This document shows positions 32,250-39,880 of a stretch of 64,000 nucleotides of DNA, one piece after another (position 1 is the stretch's first letter; each line of letters opens with the position of its first letter). This DNA is from Actinomycetota bacterium (lineage in GTDB: Bacteria > Actinomycetota > Acidimicrobiia > Acidimicrobiales > Ilumatobacteraceae). The translations under genes and the position numbers were made by a program. The notes under the pieces were generated by a model that did no database searches, was not told the DNA's origin, and saw only the letters and a list, made by a program, of their open reading frames with translations. The stretch spans positions 62,001 through 126,000 of the forward strand of contig JACQZZ010000013.1 in the NCBI GenBank assembly GCA_016213625.1, written 5' to 3'.

Positions 32250-33652
32250 GCCGCCAGAGTGATCTCCGGCTGCTGCCATCCGAGCAGGCGCGCCAACGTC
32301 GGGCGCAAGCCGTCCTCAGCGGCAGCGCGCTTCGGCGTGAGCGTCCTCACTCTGATGTACGCCCACCGGGAGTTCTCTCGGCCCACCGCGGGATACCTGG
32401 CGACTGGGCGCGGTCCACCATGGCGCACCTCTGCTCCGTGTACCCGTTCCACGCGGATGCATCGTTCGGTGAGCGGGGAGTGCTCATGGGCGCCAACGTC
32501 ACGGCTGGGATGGGCGGCTTCTTCTTCGACCCATTCGAGTTCTACGCCCAAGGCCACTTGACCAACCCGAACATGATCGTGATGGGTTCCGTCGGCTTCG
32601 GGAAGTCGGCCACCGTCAAGGCGCTCGTGCGGCGCCTGAAGGCGGTGTACGGCACCGGGCGGTATCTGGCGATCGTCGACCCGAAGGGCGAGTACAGCTC
32701 CCTCGCTCACGACCTCGGGCTCACCGTGGTGCGCCTCTACCCCGGAGGCACCGATCGCGTCAACCCGATGGACGCCGGAGGTGGCGACCAGGACGGAAGC
32801 GTGATCGCCCGCCAGAACCTGGCTGCGCAACTCGTCGTCGGGGTGCTGGGTCGCGAGCTCTCTCCGCTCGAGGACGCAGTCCTCGGGTGGGCGATCGAAC
32901 GCCGATGTCAGAGCCCGGTGCCCTTCACGCTCCGCGATCTGTGCGCCGAGATACTCGACCCTCCCGACGAGCTGGTGCGCCTCTCTCGACACTCGCCGCT
33001 CGAACTCGCCCGGGCCACGGCTCCGGTGACCTTCGCTCTCGACAAGCTCTGCAGTCGCACGCTCCGGGGAATGTTCGATGGGCCGACCACCGTCTCGATC
33101 GATTGGGACAACGGTCCGGGCGTGGTGCTCGATCTCTCCACGGTGTACGGGAACGCCGAAGCGTTGCCCTTGGTGATGGTGGCCGCCACACACTGGTTGA
33201 CCGGTGCCCTTCGAGGCAGACCGGAACGGCGGTCGGTGCAGGTGATCGACGAGGCGTGGGCAGCGGTCCGTCACGGCGCCAGCTACTTCCAGTCGTCGCT
33301 GAAGCTCTCACGCACCTACGGCGTCGCAACCGTGCTCGTCTGCCATCGCCCATCCGACCTCACGGCGCAGGCCGACGACGGCACAGCCTCAGCCAAGATC
33401 GCAGCGGGGCTGCTGTCCGACATTCAAACGCGCGTGTTGCTGCGCCAACCACCCGAGCAGGTGGCGCTCGCTGCCGAGATGTTCGATCTCACCGAACGAG
33501 AGCGTGACTGGCTCGGGCAGCTCGTGCAGGGCCGCGGCATCTGGCGTGTGGGCGCAAGGTCCGCCGTCGTGCACACCGTGCTGACCGCGAACGAACGGCG
33601 GCTGTTCGACACCGACCAGGCGATGGTGGATCAGGGCGATGGGCCAGCGTGA
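32246..33652 (+). CDS. VirB4/TraC-like conjugation ATPase
   Basis: 468 residues from the ATG that overlaps the SCO6880-type stop. A short N-terminal stretch ends in YPFHADASFGERGVLMGANV, then GGFFFDPFEFYAQGHLTNPN and the P-loop MGSVGFGKSATVKALVRRL (about 113-131). IVDPKGEYSSLAHDLG follows, and Walker B RRSVQVIDEAWAAVRHG near residue 331. The C-terminal LLSDIQTRVLLRQPPEQVAL and LVQGRGIWRVG are typical VirB4 endings. It is the energy source for channel assembly. Shorter than full VirB4 (about 800) because the N-terminal domain is encoded by the preceding gene. Confidence 0.88.
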   Translation: MSRQSDLRLLPSEQARQRRAQAVLSGSALRRERPHSDVRPPGVLSAHRGIPGDWARSTMAHLCSVYPFHADASFGERGVLMGANVTAGMGGFFFDPFEFYAQGHLTNPNMIVMGSVGFGKSATVKALVRRLKAVYGTGRYLAIVDPKGEYSSLAHDLGLTVVRLYPGGTDRVNPMDAGGGDQDGSVIARQNLAAQLVVGVLGRELSPLEDAVLGWAIERRCQSPVPFTLRDLCAEILDPPDELVRLSRHSPLELARATAPVTFALDKLCSRTLRGMFDGPTTVSIDWDNGPGVVLDLSTVYGNAEALPLVMVAATHWLTGALRGRPERRSVQVIDEAWAAVRHGASYFQSSLKLSRTYGVATVLVCHRPSDLTAQADDGTASAKIAAGLLSDIQTRVLLRQPPEQVALAAEMFDLTERERDWLGQLVQGRGIWRVGARSAVVHTVLTANERRLFDTDQAMVDQGDGPA

Positions 33653-34745
33653 CCACCGCACCCATTGGCCGATCGGTGACGTGCTCGATCGCACCGACCT
33701 CGCTTCTCTGCTCGACGAACTCACGGAGTCCTCGGGCCGATCAGGGCCCGGCAGGAAGTGGCATTGCCCAGTAGCCGACCACGATGACCACCACGCCTCC
33801 GTCACCATGTTCCGTGACCGACACGGGCACGAGCGCTGGCGGTGTTGGTCGGCCGACCATCGGGGCGATGCCGTCGACCTGGTGGCCAGCGTCAGGCATT
33901 GCGATCGCCTCGACGCCGTCGATTGGCTGGCGACGCGAGCCGGGCTGATCCCCGACAGACCCCTTCCGCCCATACCGATCAAGCGAACCCAGCCAGCGGT
34001 GGCAGCGGTCGAACCGAGCCCCATGGTCGAGCGATACGTGCGGGTCTGCGAGAGCGTCCTTCGGGGTCCGCAGGGTCGTGAGGTGCGTGACTGGCTGCAC
34101 GCTCGCGGCTTGAACGACGACACGATTCGCACCAACAGGATCGGCGCTGATCCGGGGCGGAAGGTGATGCGCCGCGATCGTGGGCTGCCTTACGGCGCTG
34201 GGATCGCCGCCGTCATGCCGGCGCTCGATCCTGCGACTCGTGCCGTGTACGTCCAGGCCCGCTATCTCGACCCCGACACGACGGGGCGCAAGTACGACAA
34301 TCCATCAGCGGCGATCGCCCCGCACCCGCGCCTCGCTTACCCCGTCCCGAGCGGCGAGCGCTGCCAGACACTGTTGGTGTGCGAAGGCCTGCCCGACGCG
34401 CTCACGGCGAGCCAGGCCGGCTTTCGATCGGTCGCACTGCTTGGTGCTCAGACCCCCGACGAGTCGGTTGCTGCTCGTCTTGCGAACTACGCCGCGAATC
34501 ACGGCCTCGAGATCGCGATTGCCGCCGATCCGGACGCCGCCGGGCGCCGGTTGACAGCGACGCTCACAGATCTGCTCGACCAGCAGCAGGTCGGGGCCCG
34601 CTCGATCATCCCGCCCGAGGGGCTCGATGTGAACGCCTGGGCGCTCGCCGATCCGACCTGGCATCAGACGATTGACGCACAGCTCCGACGTGCCTCGCTG
34701 GCAGCGTCGGCCGATCGTCCCGAGATCGACGGAATCGACCTCTGA
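33639..34745 (+). CDS. DnaG-type primase: CHC2 zinc finger plus Toprim domain
   Basis: 368 residues, overlapping the VirB4-like gene by 14 bases. The zinc ribbon near 40-80 is KWHCPVADHDDHHASVTMFR and HERWRCWSADHRGDAVDLV. A middle RNAP-like domain includes GLPYGAGIAAVMPALDPATR and the Toprim domain has LLVCEGLPDALTASQAGFRS (catalytic Glu) and IAIAADPDAAGRRLTATLTD (DxD). It could prime complementary-strand synthesis in the recipient. It lacks the DnaB-interaction C-terminus of chromosomal DnaG (about 600 residues), as is usual for mobile-element primases. Confidence 0.83.
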   Translation: MGQRDHRTHWPIGDVLDRTDLASLLDELTESSGRSGPGRKWHCPVADHDDHHASVTMFRDRHGHERWRCWSADHRGDAVDLVASVRHCDRLDAVDWLATRAGLIPDRPLPPIPIKRTQPAVAAVEPSPMVERYVRVCESVLRGPQGREVRDWLHARGLNDDTIRTNRIGADPGRKVMRRDRGLPYGAGIAAVMPALDPATRAVYVQARYLDPDTTGRKYDNPSAAIAPHPRLAYPVPSGERCQTLLVCEGLPDALTASQAGFRSVALLGAQTPDESVAARLANYAANHGLEIAIAADPDAAGRRLTATLTDLLDQQQVGARSIIPPEGLDVNAWALADPTWHQTIDAQLRRASLAASADRPEIDGIDL

Positions 34746-34858
34746 AAGGAGATGTGCGACATGTGTCGACAGCTGCGCGGTAGCGTGAAACCAACCGGTT
34801 CGAGGTGCTCCGTTCAAGCGCCCCCCATCATGCACTCACAGATGTGGAGGGGGCTGCT

Positions 34859-35191
34859 ATGAACGTCTTGAGCCTTACAGGGGCGCTCGCAGCGGACCCG
34901 GTTCGGCGCGACACCAACAAGGGTGTTGTCTGCGAGTTTCGTCTCGCCGTCGACTCGCGGCCGCGATTGTGGATCGTTGTCCAGACCTGGGGACAACTCG
35001 CCGGCCGGTGTGCACAGCACCTCACATCCGGTCGCCACGTGGCCGTCAGCGGTCAGCTGCTGTGCGAGGAGTTCGTGACGCGTGCCGGCGACAAGGCGAC
35101 TCGATGGTTCACCAGGGCCACGACCGTCACCTTCCTCGACCGCCCCGCTCATGATGCGGGAGAGACCGCACTGGATGAGGTGGCACGATGA
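34859..35191 (+). CDS. ssb: Single-stranded DNA-binding protein (SSB-like, short)
   Basis: 110 residues. ATG follows GGAGGGGG by six bases. MNVLSLTGALAADPVRRDTN is the opening beta strand and loop of an SSB OB-fold. FRLAVDSRP, WIVVQTWGQLAGRCAQHLTS and GRHVAVSGQLLCEEFVTRAG are the remaining strands with the classic oligomer interface pattern. There is no acidic C-terminal tail with the D-F motif found in chromosomal SSB. It fits a plasmid/ICE SSB protecting the transferred strand. The 113 bases before it hold small palindromes (tgtcgaca, aaccggtt) but no gene. Confidence 0.82.
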   Translation: MNVLSLTGALAADPVRRDTNKGVVCEFRLAVDSRPRLWIVVQTWGQLAGRCAQHLTSGRHVAVSGQLLCEEFVTRAGDKATRWFTRATTVTFLDRPAHDAGETALDEVAR

Positions 35192-35652
35192 CCGCCGTCG
35201 GCGAGTGGGTGTTCCGCCATGCCGGTGGGTGCCTCATCGACTGGCCGGACCTTCCGATCCCGGCGAATCGGATCGCATGGCGATGGGTCGCAACGCTCTG
35301 GCCTGATGCGCTCTGTCACGACGGCTTCGCTGCGCTCGATTGGGAGGAAGGGGCGCGCGGCTGGCAGATCCCGATGACGTTGTCAGTCGGCGACGTCATC
35401 GAGTTCGGCATCACCACACATGACCCGGCCGGCGCGCCGATCGAGGCGAGCACGCATCGTTGGTACGGTTGGCTCGACCACGCCACCGAAATCGGCCTGA
35501 TCATCTCGGGTCCCTACTCGCATCCCAGCGATGCCGTGGCCGACGCCCGAGCGCTCGTCGACGAGCTTCGCCTCGATCAACTCGACCCGCCCATCGAAGC
35601 GCTGGTCGAACTGATGCAGGCTGCGGTGGATCGGCCGGGAGAACCTCGGTGA
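35188..35652 (+). CDS. Hypothetical protein between ssb and the coupling protein gene
   Basis: 154 residues, coupled to both neighbours by 4-base overlaps. Tryptophan-rich N-terminal half (GEWVFRHAGGCLIDWPDLPI, IAWRWVATLWPDALCHDGFA, WEEGARGWQIPMTLSVGDVI). The second half is beta strands, then VADARALVDELRLDQLDPPI. No signal peptide, no membrane helix, one Cys pair far apart. I do not recognise a family. Its position in the transfer operon suggests an accessory of DNA processing. Confidence 0.62.
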   Translation: MTAVGEWVFRHAGGCLIDWPDLPIPANRIAWRWVATLWPDALCHDGFAALDWEEGARGWQIPMTLSVGDVIEFGITTHDPAGAPIEASTHRWYGWLDHATEIGLIISGPYSHPSDAVADARALVDELRLDQLDPPIEALVELMQAAVDRPGEPR

Positions 35653-37907
35653 CGAGCGAGAGAGAACCGGGAGCGGGAGGGGAACTGGCGCTCATCGGTC
35701 TCGGCCTCGCCGTCATCGGCACGGGCTTCTCGATCTGGCTCGGTGCGCGACTCTCGGTGCTGTTCACCGGCGGCAGCGTTCACGGGGGACTCGACCTGTG
35801 GCTGCGTGTCGGCTGGCGTCTCGTGTCCGGCACTCAGCCGTCCGACGCGTGGGGTGCTTCTGCGGTCGCCTTGCCCGCCGACTGGCTGTACTGGGTGTGC
35901 ACCGCGACGGCAGTGCTCGCTACGGCCGCGGCCGGCACGGCGCTCGTCTGGTGCTGGCGACGCCTCGACGGCACGACCAAGGAACGCCGTCGGTTCGGGC
36001 AACAGACCGAGGCGCGCCAAGCGACGCCGGCCGACATCGGACCGCTGGTTGTCGATGACGTGGTGCCGCCGACTGGCCGCATGTTGCTCGGTCGCCTCGC
36101 CGATCACAAGCACCTGCTCGCGACCGAGGACCGCAATCGTCATCCGCTCACGGGCAAGGCCGCGCGACGTCAAGGAAACCGCGGTTCCGTCGCGCTCATC
36201 GGGCCGACCGGCTCGGGCAAGACGGCGCTGGCCACGTCCGCCATTGCGACCTGGGACGGGCCCGTCGTTGCCGTGTCGGTGAAGCGGGACCTGTACGACT
36301 CCACTGCCGCAGTACGCGCTCGGAAGGGTGAGATCGCAGTGTTCGACCCTGGAGCAGCGACCAACCTGCCCAGTGCGCGGTGGACGCCGCTCAACGCTGC
36401 GGTCACCTCGTCGGGTGCTCTTCGTACAGGCCGGGCTCTCGCGCAGGCGATACCGCGCAGCGGCGTGAGCAACGCGGAGTACTGGGCGAAGCACGGCGAG
36501 AACCTGCTCGGTGCGTTCATGTGTGTCGCCGGGTTGTCGCGGCTGACGACGGAGGCGGAAGGGAAGCCGGCTCGGCCTGTGTCGATGGAGCAGTTGGCTG
36601 CCTGGGTCACGGTGCTTGCGGTTGCATCGGAGCCGACGATCAACGGTCTTCTCCGACGGGGCCTCGATCAACGGCAGCCCCTCGAAGTGAAGTTGCTGGC
36701 GCGACACGCGGCCACGACGTTCGCTGGCGTGGCGAAGGAGGACCACAAGATCCGGTCGAGTATCTACTCGACGGCCGCTCTTGCGCTGGCTCCATGGTTG
36801 GAGCCGTCCGTCGCTCACTCCGCGACCGACTCGCCGCGGCCTTACTACTTCTCAGAGGATTCGTTTCCGCTCCAGCCCCGGTACATCGACCTCGAGTGGC
36901 TCCTCGGTGGAGACTCCGATCGCGGCAACACGCTCTACCTCACGGCGTCTCAGCCGGAGTTCGAACGGCTGTCTCCGGTGCTCGGTGGGCTGCTCGCTGA
37001 CCTGAAGGACACCATCCACTCGTGGGACATCGCCGGCCGTCGGCTCGACAAGCCGCTGCTGTTCGTGATCGACGAGGCCGGGCAACTCGAGCTCGGTTGG
37101 CTGCCGGCCGAGGTATCGACGATCGCCGGACTCGGTGCGTTCTTCGTCACTTGCTGGCAGAACCTGTCGCAGGTGCAGCACCGCTACAACACGCTCGCCG
37201 ACGCCGTCTTGTCGGGTCATCGCACCAAGTGCTTCTTCGCGGGCGTCGATGACCTGTCGACTGTGAGGTACCTCTCCAGCCTTCTCGGGCACGAGTACGT
37301 AACCCGGTGGAACTCGTCGCGTGACATCCCATCGCTCTTCGGTGGTGAGCGTCAGGGTCGACGAAGCGTCTCGCAGAGCGTCCAGCGCGAGGAGTTCGCT
37401 CCTGCGAACGCACTGCGTCAGATGTATCCAGGTGAAGCCGTCCTCCTGCACGGCACGCTCCCGCCGATCCACCTCGACGCGGTGCGCTGGTGGAACGAGA
37501 AGCAGCTCGCCGGGCTGGTGCCGCTCGACGACAACGGCAACCCTCGTCCTCCCGACGACCTTCGCACATGCCCACTGACCGACCTGCCGGCAAGCGAGCC
37601 CGTGAGCCCGGTCGATCCTGCGACGCTCGCCGCTGCGCTTGCCCAGCTGCCGGCCCCCGACGGCCAAGGCAAGCAGACGGTCCCGCCATCGACATCTCCT
37701 TCGGCGAGCCGTCAGCGTGACGGCTCAGACGGTGTCGATCCACCGCCAAAACGGCCCGTCGGCGAGGGGAGGGTGACGAAGGTCCGCTGCGATCTCTGCG
37801 GTCAGCTCATCGCTGCCGACGACTGTCGAGTTGACCAACAGGGCCGACGTTCGGTCAGGCAATGCTGGCCGACATGCGTCGAACGACGGAGAAGAGCGCT
37901 GCGATGA
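35649..37907 (+). CDS. VirD4/TraG-type coupling protein (T4CP)
   Basis: 752 residues from the GTG overlapping the previous stop. Two membrane helices near the N-terminus (LALIGLGLAVIGTGFSIWLG, then LPADWLYWVCTATAVLATAA). P-loop SVALIGPTGSGKTALATSAI (about 181-200), AVSVKRDLYDSTAAV, NAEYWAKHGENLLGAFM, and Walker B LLFVIDEAGQLELGW near 470. TCWQNLSQVQHRYNTLADAV and the TKCFFAGVDDLSTVRYLSSL box are typical of TraG-like T4CPs. A short C-terminal zinc-finger-like piece (CDLCGQLIAADDC and later CWPTC) ends the protein. It feeds the relaxase-DNA complex into the channel. Confidence 0.9.
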   Translation: MTSEREPGAGGELALIGLGLAVIGTGFSIWLGARLSVLFTGGSVHGGLDLWLRVGWRLVSGTQPSDAWGASAVALPADWLYWVCTATAVLATAAAGTALVWCWRRLDGTTKERRRFGQQTEARQATPADIGPLVVDDVVPPTGRMLLGRLADHKHLLATEDRNRHPLTGKAARRQGNRGSVALIGPTGSGKTALATSAIATWDGPVVAVSVKRDLYDSTAAVRARKGEIAVFDPGAATNLPSARWTPLNAAVTSSGALRTGRALAQAIPRSGVSNAEYWAKHGENLLGAFMCVAGLSRLTTEAEGKPARPVSMEQLAAWVTVLAVASEPTINGLLRRGLDQRQPLEVKLLARHAATTFAGVAKEDHKIRSSIYSTAALALAPWLEPSVAHSATDSPRPYYFSEDSFPLQPRYIDLEWLLGGDSDRGNTLYLTASQPEFERLSPVLGGLLADLKDTIHSWDIAGRRLDKPLLFVIDEAGQLELGWLPAEVSTIAGLGAFFVTCWQNLSQVQHRYNTLADAVLSGHRTKCFFAGVDDLSTVRYLSSLLGHEYVTRWNSSRDIPSLFGGERQGRRSVSQSVQREEFAPANALRQMYPGEAVLLHGTLPPIHLDAVRWWNEKQLAGLVPLDDNGNPRPPDDLRTCPLTDLPASEPVSPVDPATLAAALAQLPAPDGQGKQTVPPSTSPSASRQRDGSDGVDPPPKRPVGEGRVTKVRCDLCGQLIAADDCRVDQQGRRSVRQCWPTCVERRRRALR

Positions 37908-38035
37908 GCGGATGCGCCGCGGCTCGTCGCCTGTCGGCCTGCGTGCGGTCGATGGATGCTCTGCGCGTTCGCTGCCTGGTTGCTCGATTTGGCCATCGAG
38001 GTCGGCTTGGGCGACCGCCCATGGTGGCGTCGTAG
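37904..38035 (+). CDS. Possible 43-residue coupled small protein
   Basis: ATG overlaps the T4CP stop (ATGA) and an open frame of 44 codons follows: MSGCAAARRLSACVRSMDAL, then RVRCLVARFGHRGRLGRPPM. It is basic with three cysteines in the first 31 residues. The only support is the overlap typical of this operon; codon choice gives no clear signal at this length. May be spurious. Confidence 0.3.
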   Translation: MSGCAAARRLSACVRSMDALRVRCLVARFGHRGRLGRPPMVAS

Positions 38036-38068
38036 CTCGAGGGGTAGCAAGGTTGGGTCTTCGAGGCC

Positions 38069-38707
38069 TCAGCGTCGGCTGTGCGAACGCTCGGCACGCT
38101 TCCAGGCGCCGGCGTCGTTGAATGCCCACTGCATCAGCTCGGTGCTGACGTTCATGTGGCTGGCCGCTTCGCGAATGACCTCGCGTCGTTCATTAGCGCT
38201 CGCCGCGAAGTTGCGTCGAGCAGTTGCCACGGTGAACGCCTCCGAGATGAGCAGGCATCGGCCGAGGAGCCCGGCTTCTGCCTCGACTCGGGCGTCGCTG
38301 ATGCGCACCTTCGTGCCGGACAGGAATGGGGTGTTGCTGTGCTGGAGGATCGCATGAGCGGCCTCATGGGTCTCCGTGGCTCGCTGGCGTTCGACGCCGT
38401 GAGAGTCGTTGATCAGAACGACACGCCTTCCGCCTCGATTGACGAGAGCGCCAGAGAAAGAACTCTGATCAACGACGTACAGTTGAGCGGTCGCGACCCA
38501 CAGCGATTCGTCGACCTCGGCGACCTCGGACAGACCCCAGCGACGAAGGTCGAGCAGCTCGAAGAGAGCGGTCGTGTCGAGGCGGTCGTTGGTCCTGAGG
38601 CCCAGGGTGGAGCGGATCGCCTCGGCCTGTCGACTTGCCTTGGCCTTGAAGCCGTGCAGGTACTCCTTACCGCGCAGCGCGCTTCTTGCGATGAGCTCCT
38701 CTTCCAC
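38069..38707 (-). CDS. ImmA/IrrE-type metallopeptidase
   Basis: 212 residues from a GTG at 38707, two bases after the stop of the XRE gene. The active site RATETHEAAHAILQH gives HExxH near residue 118, and a third ligand is expected in the helix ARVEAEAGLLGRCLLI (E-x-x-A pattern, about 145). The N-terminal half (AIRSTLGLRTNDRLDTTALF, ELLDLRRWGLSEV) is the usual IrrE lead-in. ImmA/IrrE proteins cleave an XRE-family repressor to switch on mobile-element or stress genes; the partner is the gene just upstream in the same operon. Confidence 0.86.
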   Translation of the reverse strand: MEEELIARSALRGKEYLHGFKAKASRQAEAIRSTLGLRTNDRLDTTALFELLDLRRWGLSEVAEVDESLWVATAQLYVVDQSSFSGALVNRGGRRVVLINDSHGVERQRATETHEAAHAILQHSNTPFLSGTKVRISDARVEAEAGLLGRCLLISEAFTVATARRNFAASANERREVIREAASHMNVSTELMQWAFNDAGAWKRAERSHSRR

Positions 38708-38708
38708 A

Positions 38709-39068
38709 TCAGCCGTCCTCTTTGAGCCTCTCGTACGCCGCTCTGACGATTGCGGCGATCGCGTCTGCCGAGTGAGAACTGAGCTGCGGATCGGCTCGGA
38801 GGAGGGCAGCGATCGAGGTGGGCGCGTAGTGCACCTCGTCGCTGCGACGGAGGAACAGGTTGGCGTCGACCGACGCCCATTTGCAGAGTCGAGCGAAGCT
38901 GTCGATATCGGGCCGCGTTCCCGTTTTCAGTCGCGACAACGTGGACTGGCTGACACCGCTGGCGTCGCTGACCTCCTTCCAGCTCGCGAGGTCGTGCGCA
39001 GCCTTCGCTCCTTCAAGCGCCTCGACGAAAGCATCGAGGTCGAATGTGTGTGGGTTGTCCTCCGGCAT
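38709..39068 (-). CDS. XRE-family repressor, partner of the ImmA-like peptidase
   Basis: 119 residues (120 if the first of two adjacent ATGs, 39071, is used; the GGAGG spacing favours the second). HTH of the lambda-repressor type: ASWKEVSDASGVSQSTLSRL and KTGTRPDIDSFARLCKWAS at about 35-70. SVDANLFLRRSDEVHYAPTS and a C-terminal helical part follow. It is divergent from the ubiquitin-like operon, with two inverted repeats in the intergenic region, so it probably represses both itself and that operon until ImmA cleaves it. Confidence 0.84.
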   Translation of the reverse strand: MPEDNPHTFDLDAFVEALEGAKAAHDLASWKEVSDASGVSQSTLSRLKTGTRPDIDSFARLCKWASVDANLFLRRSDEVHYAPTSIAALLRADPQLSSHSADAIAAIVRAAYERLKEDG

Positions 39069-39103
39069 CATGCCTCCTACCGGGGAAAGCATAACTCTTT
39101 TCG

Positions 39104-39161
39104 TTGCGCGCTTGCAATCTTCTCCCGACTGCGCGATTGTGGGAGTGCAACAACGTTGCAC
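39104..39161. promoter_or_regulatory. Probable XRE operators between the XRE gene and the Ubl operon
   Basis: GTGCAACAACGTTGCAC at 39145-39161 is a perfect 7-bp inverted repeat with a 3-base spacer. A related half-site pair TTGC...GCAA lies at 39104-39117. Both contain the same TTGC/GCAA core. They flank the two divergent transcription starts expected here, with the GTG of the Ubl gene 19 bases beyond the stronger site. Confidence 0.65.
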
Positions 39162-39179
39162 ATACGAAAGGAGAGCGGC

Positions 39180-39476
39180 GTGAACGAACCGCACACCGAG
39201 CAGAGCCACACCGACAAGCAGGACGACGTCTCGAAGCGACCCCGCTTCGTGGTGATCCCTGTGAATACCGAACCGGTCCGCTTCGAGAAGAAGGACGAGT
39301 TGACCGGGCTCGAAGTGAAGGAGACAGCGATCGACCAGGGCGTCGACATCAAGGTCGACTTCGTTCTGACTGTCGTCCATGCCGGCGGGCACAGCCGTCA
39401 GGTCGGCGACTCGGACACGGTGAAGATCACCGAGAACATCGAGTTCTTCGCGATCCCGGACGACGACAACTCGTGA
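39180..39476 (+). CDS. Multiubiquitin-family ubiquitin-like protein (single Ubl domain)
   Basis: 98 residues, GTG start after AAAGGAGAG. A polar tail of about 20 residues precedes one beta-grasp domain: PRFVVIPVNTEPVRFEKKDE, LTGLEVKETAIDQGVDIKVD, FVLTVVHAGGHSRQVGDSDT and VKITENIEFFAIPDDDNS. This order (LTG-x-E/I-K-x-x-A, G-D-x-D-T-V-x-I/V, F-x-A-I) is that of the bacterial Multiubiquitin family, the modifier in operons with E1, E2 and JAB proteins. The end is DDDNS without glycine, and there is no Cys. GTGA overlap with the next gene. Confidence 0.78.
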   Translation: MNEPHTEQSHTDKQDDVSKRPRFVVIPVNTEPVRFEKKDELTGLEVKETAIDQGVDIKVDFVLTVVHAGGHSRQVGDSDTVKITENIEFFAIPDDDNS

Positions 39477-39880
39477 ACACCACCGTCGCATCCGCGATCG
39501 AGAGCGCTATCGACGATCTGCGCCGACACTTCGGCAACAACTCGGTAACCGTGCTCGGACACGACACGGGCGGCACCTGGGTGCGAGTCGATGGTGTCGC
39601 TCTTGGAGGGGTGTGGATCCAGGCGACGACGTTTGTGATCGTCCACCTCGCGTCGACACTGCCGTTCGCCGACATCTATCCGATCTTCGTCCGTGCCGAT
39701 CTCGGTCGAGCCGACGGCCGACCGTTGCAGACACCGGTGACGCCGGGCCATCAGGCCGGCCCGATCGGTGCTCAGGTGCCTGCGGCCCAGGTGTCGCGCA
39801 GAACGCGCGGAGACGCATCACGCCAGACCGCCGGACAGAAGATCACCAAGGTCATCGAGTGGCTGCGAGTCCAGCCATGA
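39473..39880 (+). CDS. E2/UBC-fold-like protein without cysteine
   Basis: 135 residues from a GTG overlapping the Ubl stop. An N-terminal helix (AIESAIDDLRRHFGNNSVTV), a beta sheet (TWVRVDGVALGGVWIQATTF, VIVHLASTLPFADIYPIFVR) with the L-P-x-x-(D)-x-Y-P element of E2 proteins, then ADLGRADGRPL, and a C-terminal QVSRRTRGDASRQTAGQKIT helix ending KVIEWLRVQP. The layout matches prokaryotic E2-like proteins of Ubl operons. The sequence contains no cysteine, so a thioester-forming E2 reaction is excluded for this protein alone. Overlaps the E1 gene by four bases. Confidence 0.68.
   Translation: MNTTVASAIESAIDDLRRHFGNNSVTVLGHDTGGTWVRVDGVALGGVWIQATTFVIVHLASTLPFADIYPIFVRADLGRADGRPLQTPVTPGHQAGPIGAQVPAAQVSRRTRGDASRQTAGQKITKVIEWLRVQP

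Noticed and set aside
38010-38075. Possible tRNA-like or structured RNA at the end of the transfer operon
   Set aside because: Short complementary pieces (gctcgag, cttcgag) do not fold into a cloverleaf; no T-arm consensus.
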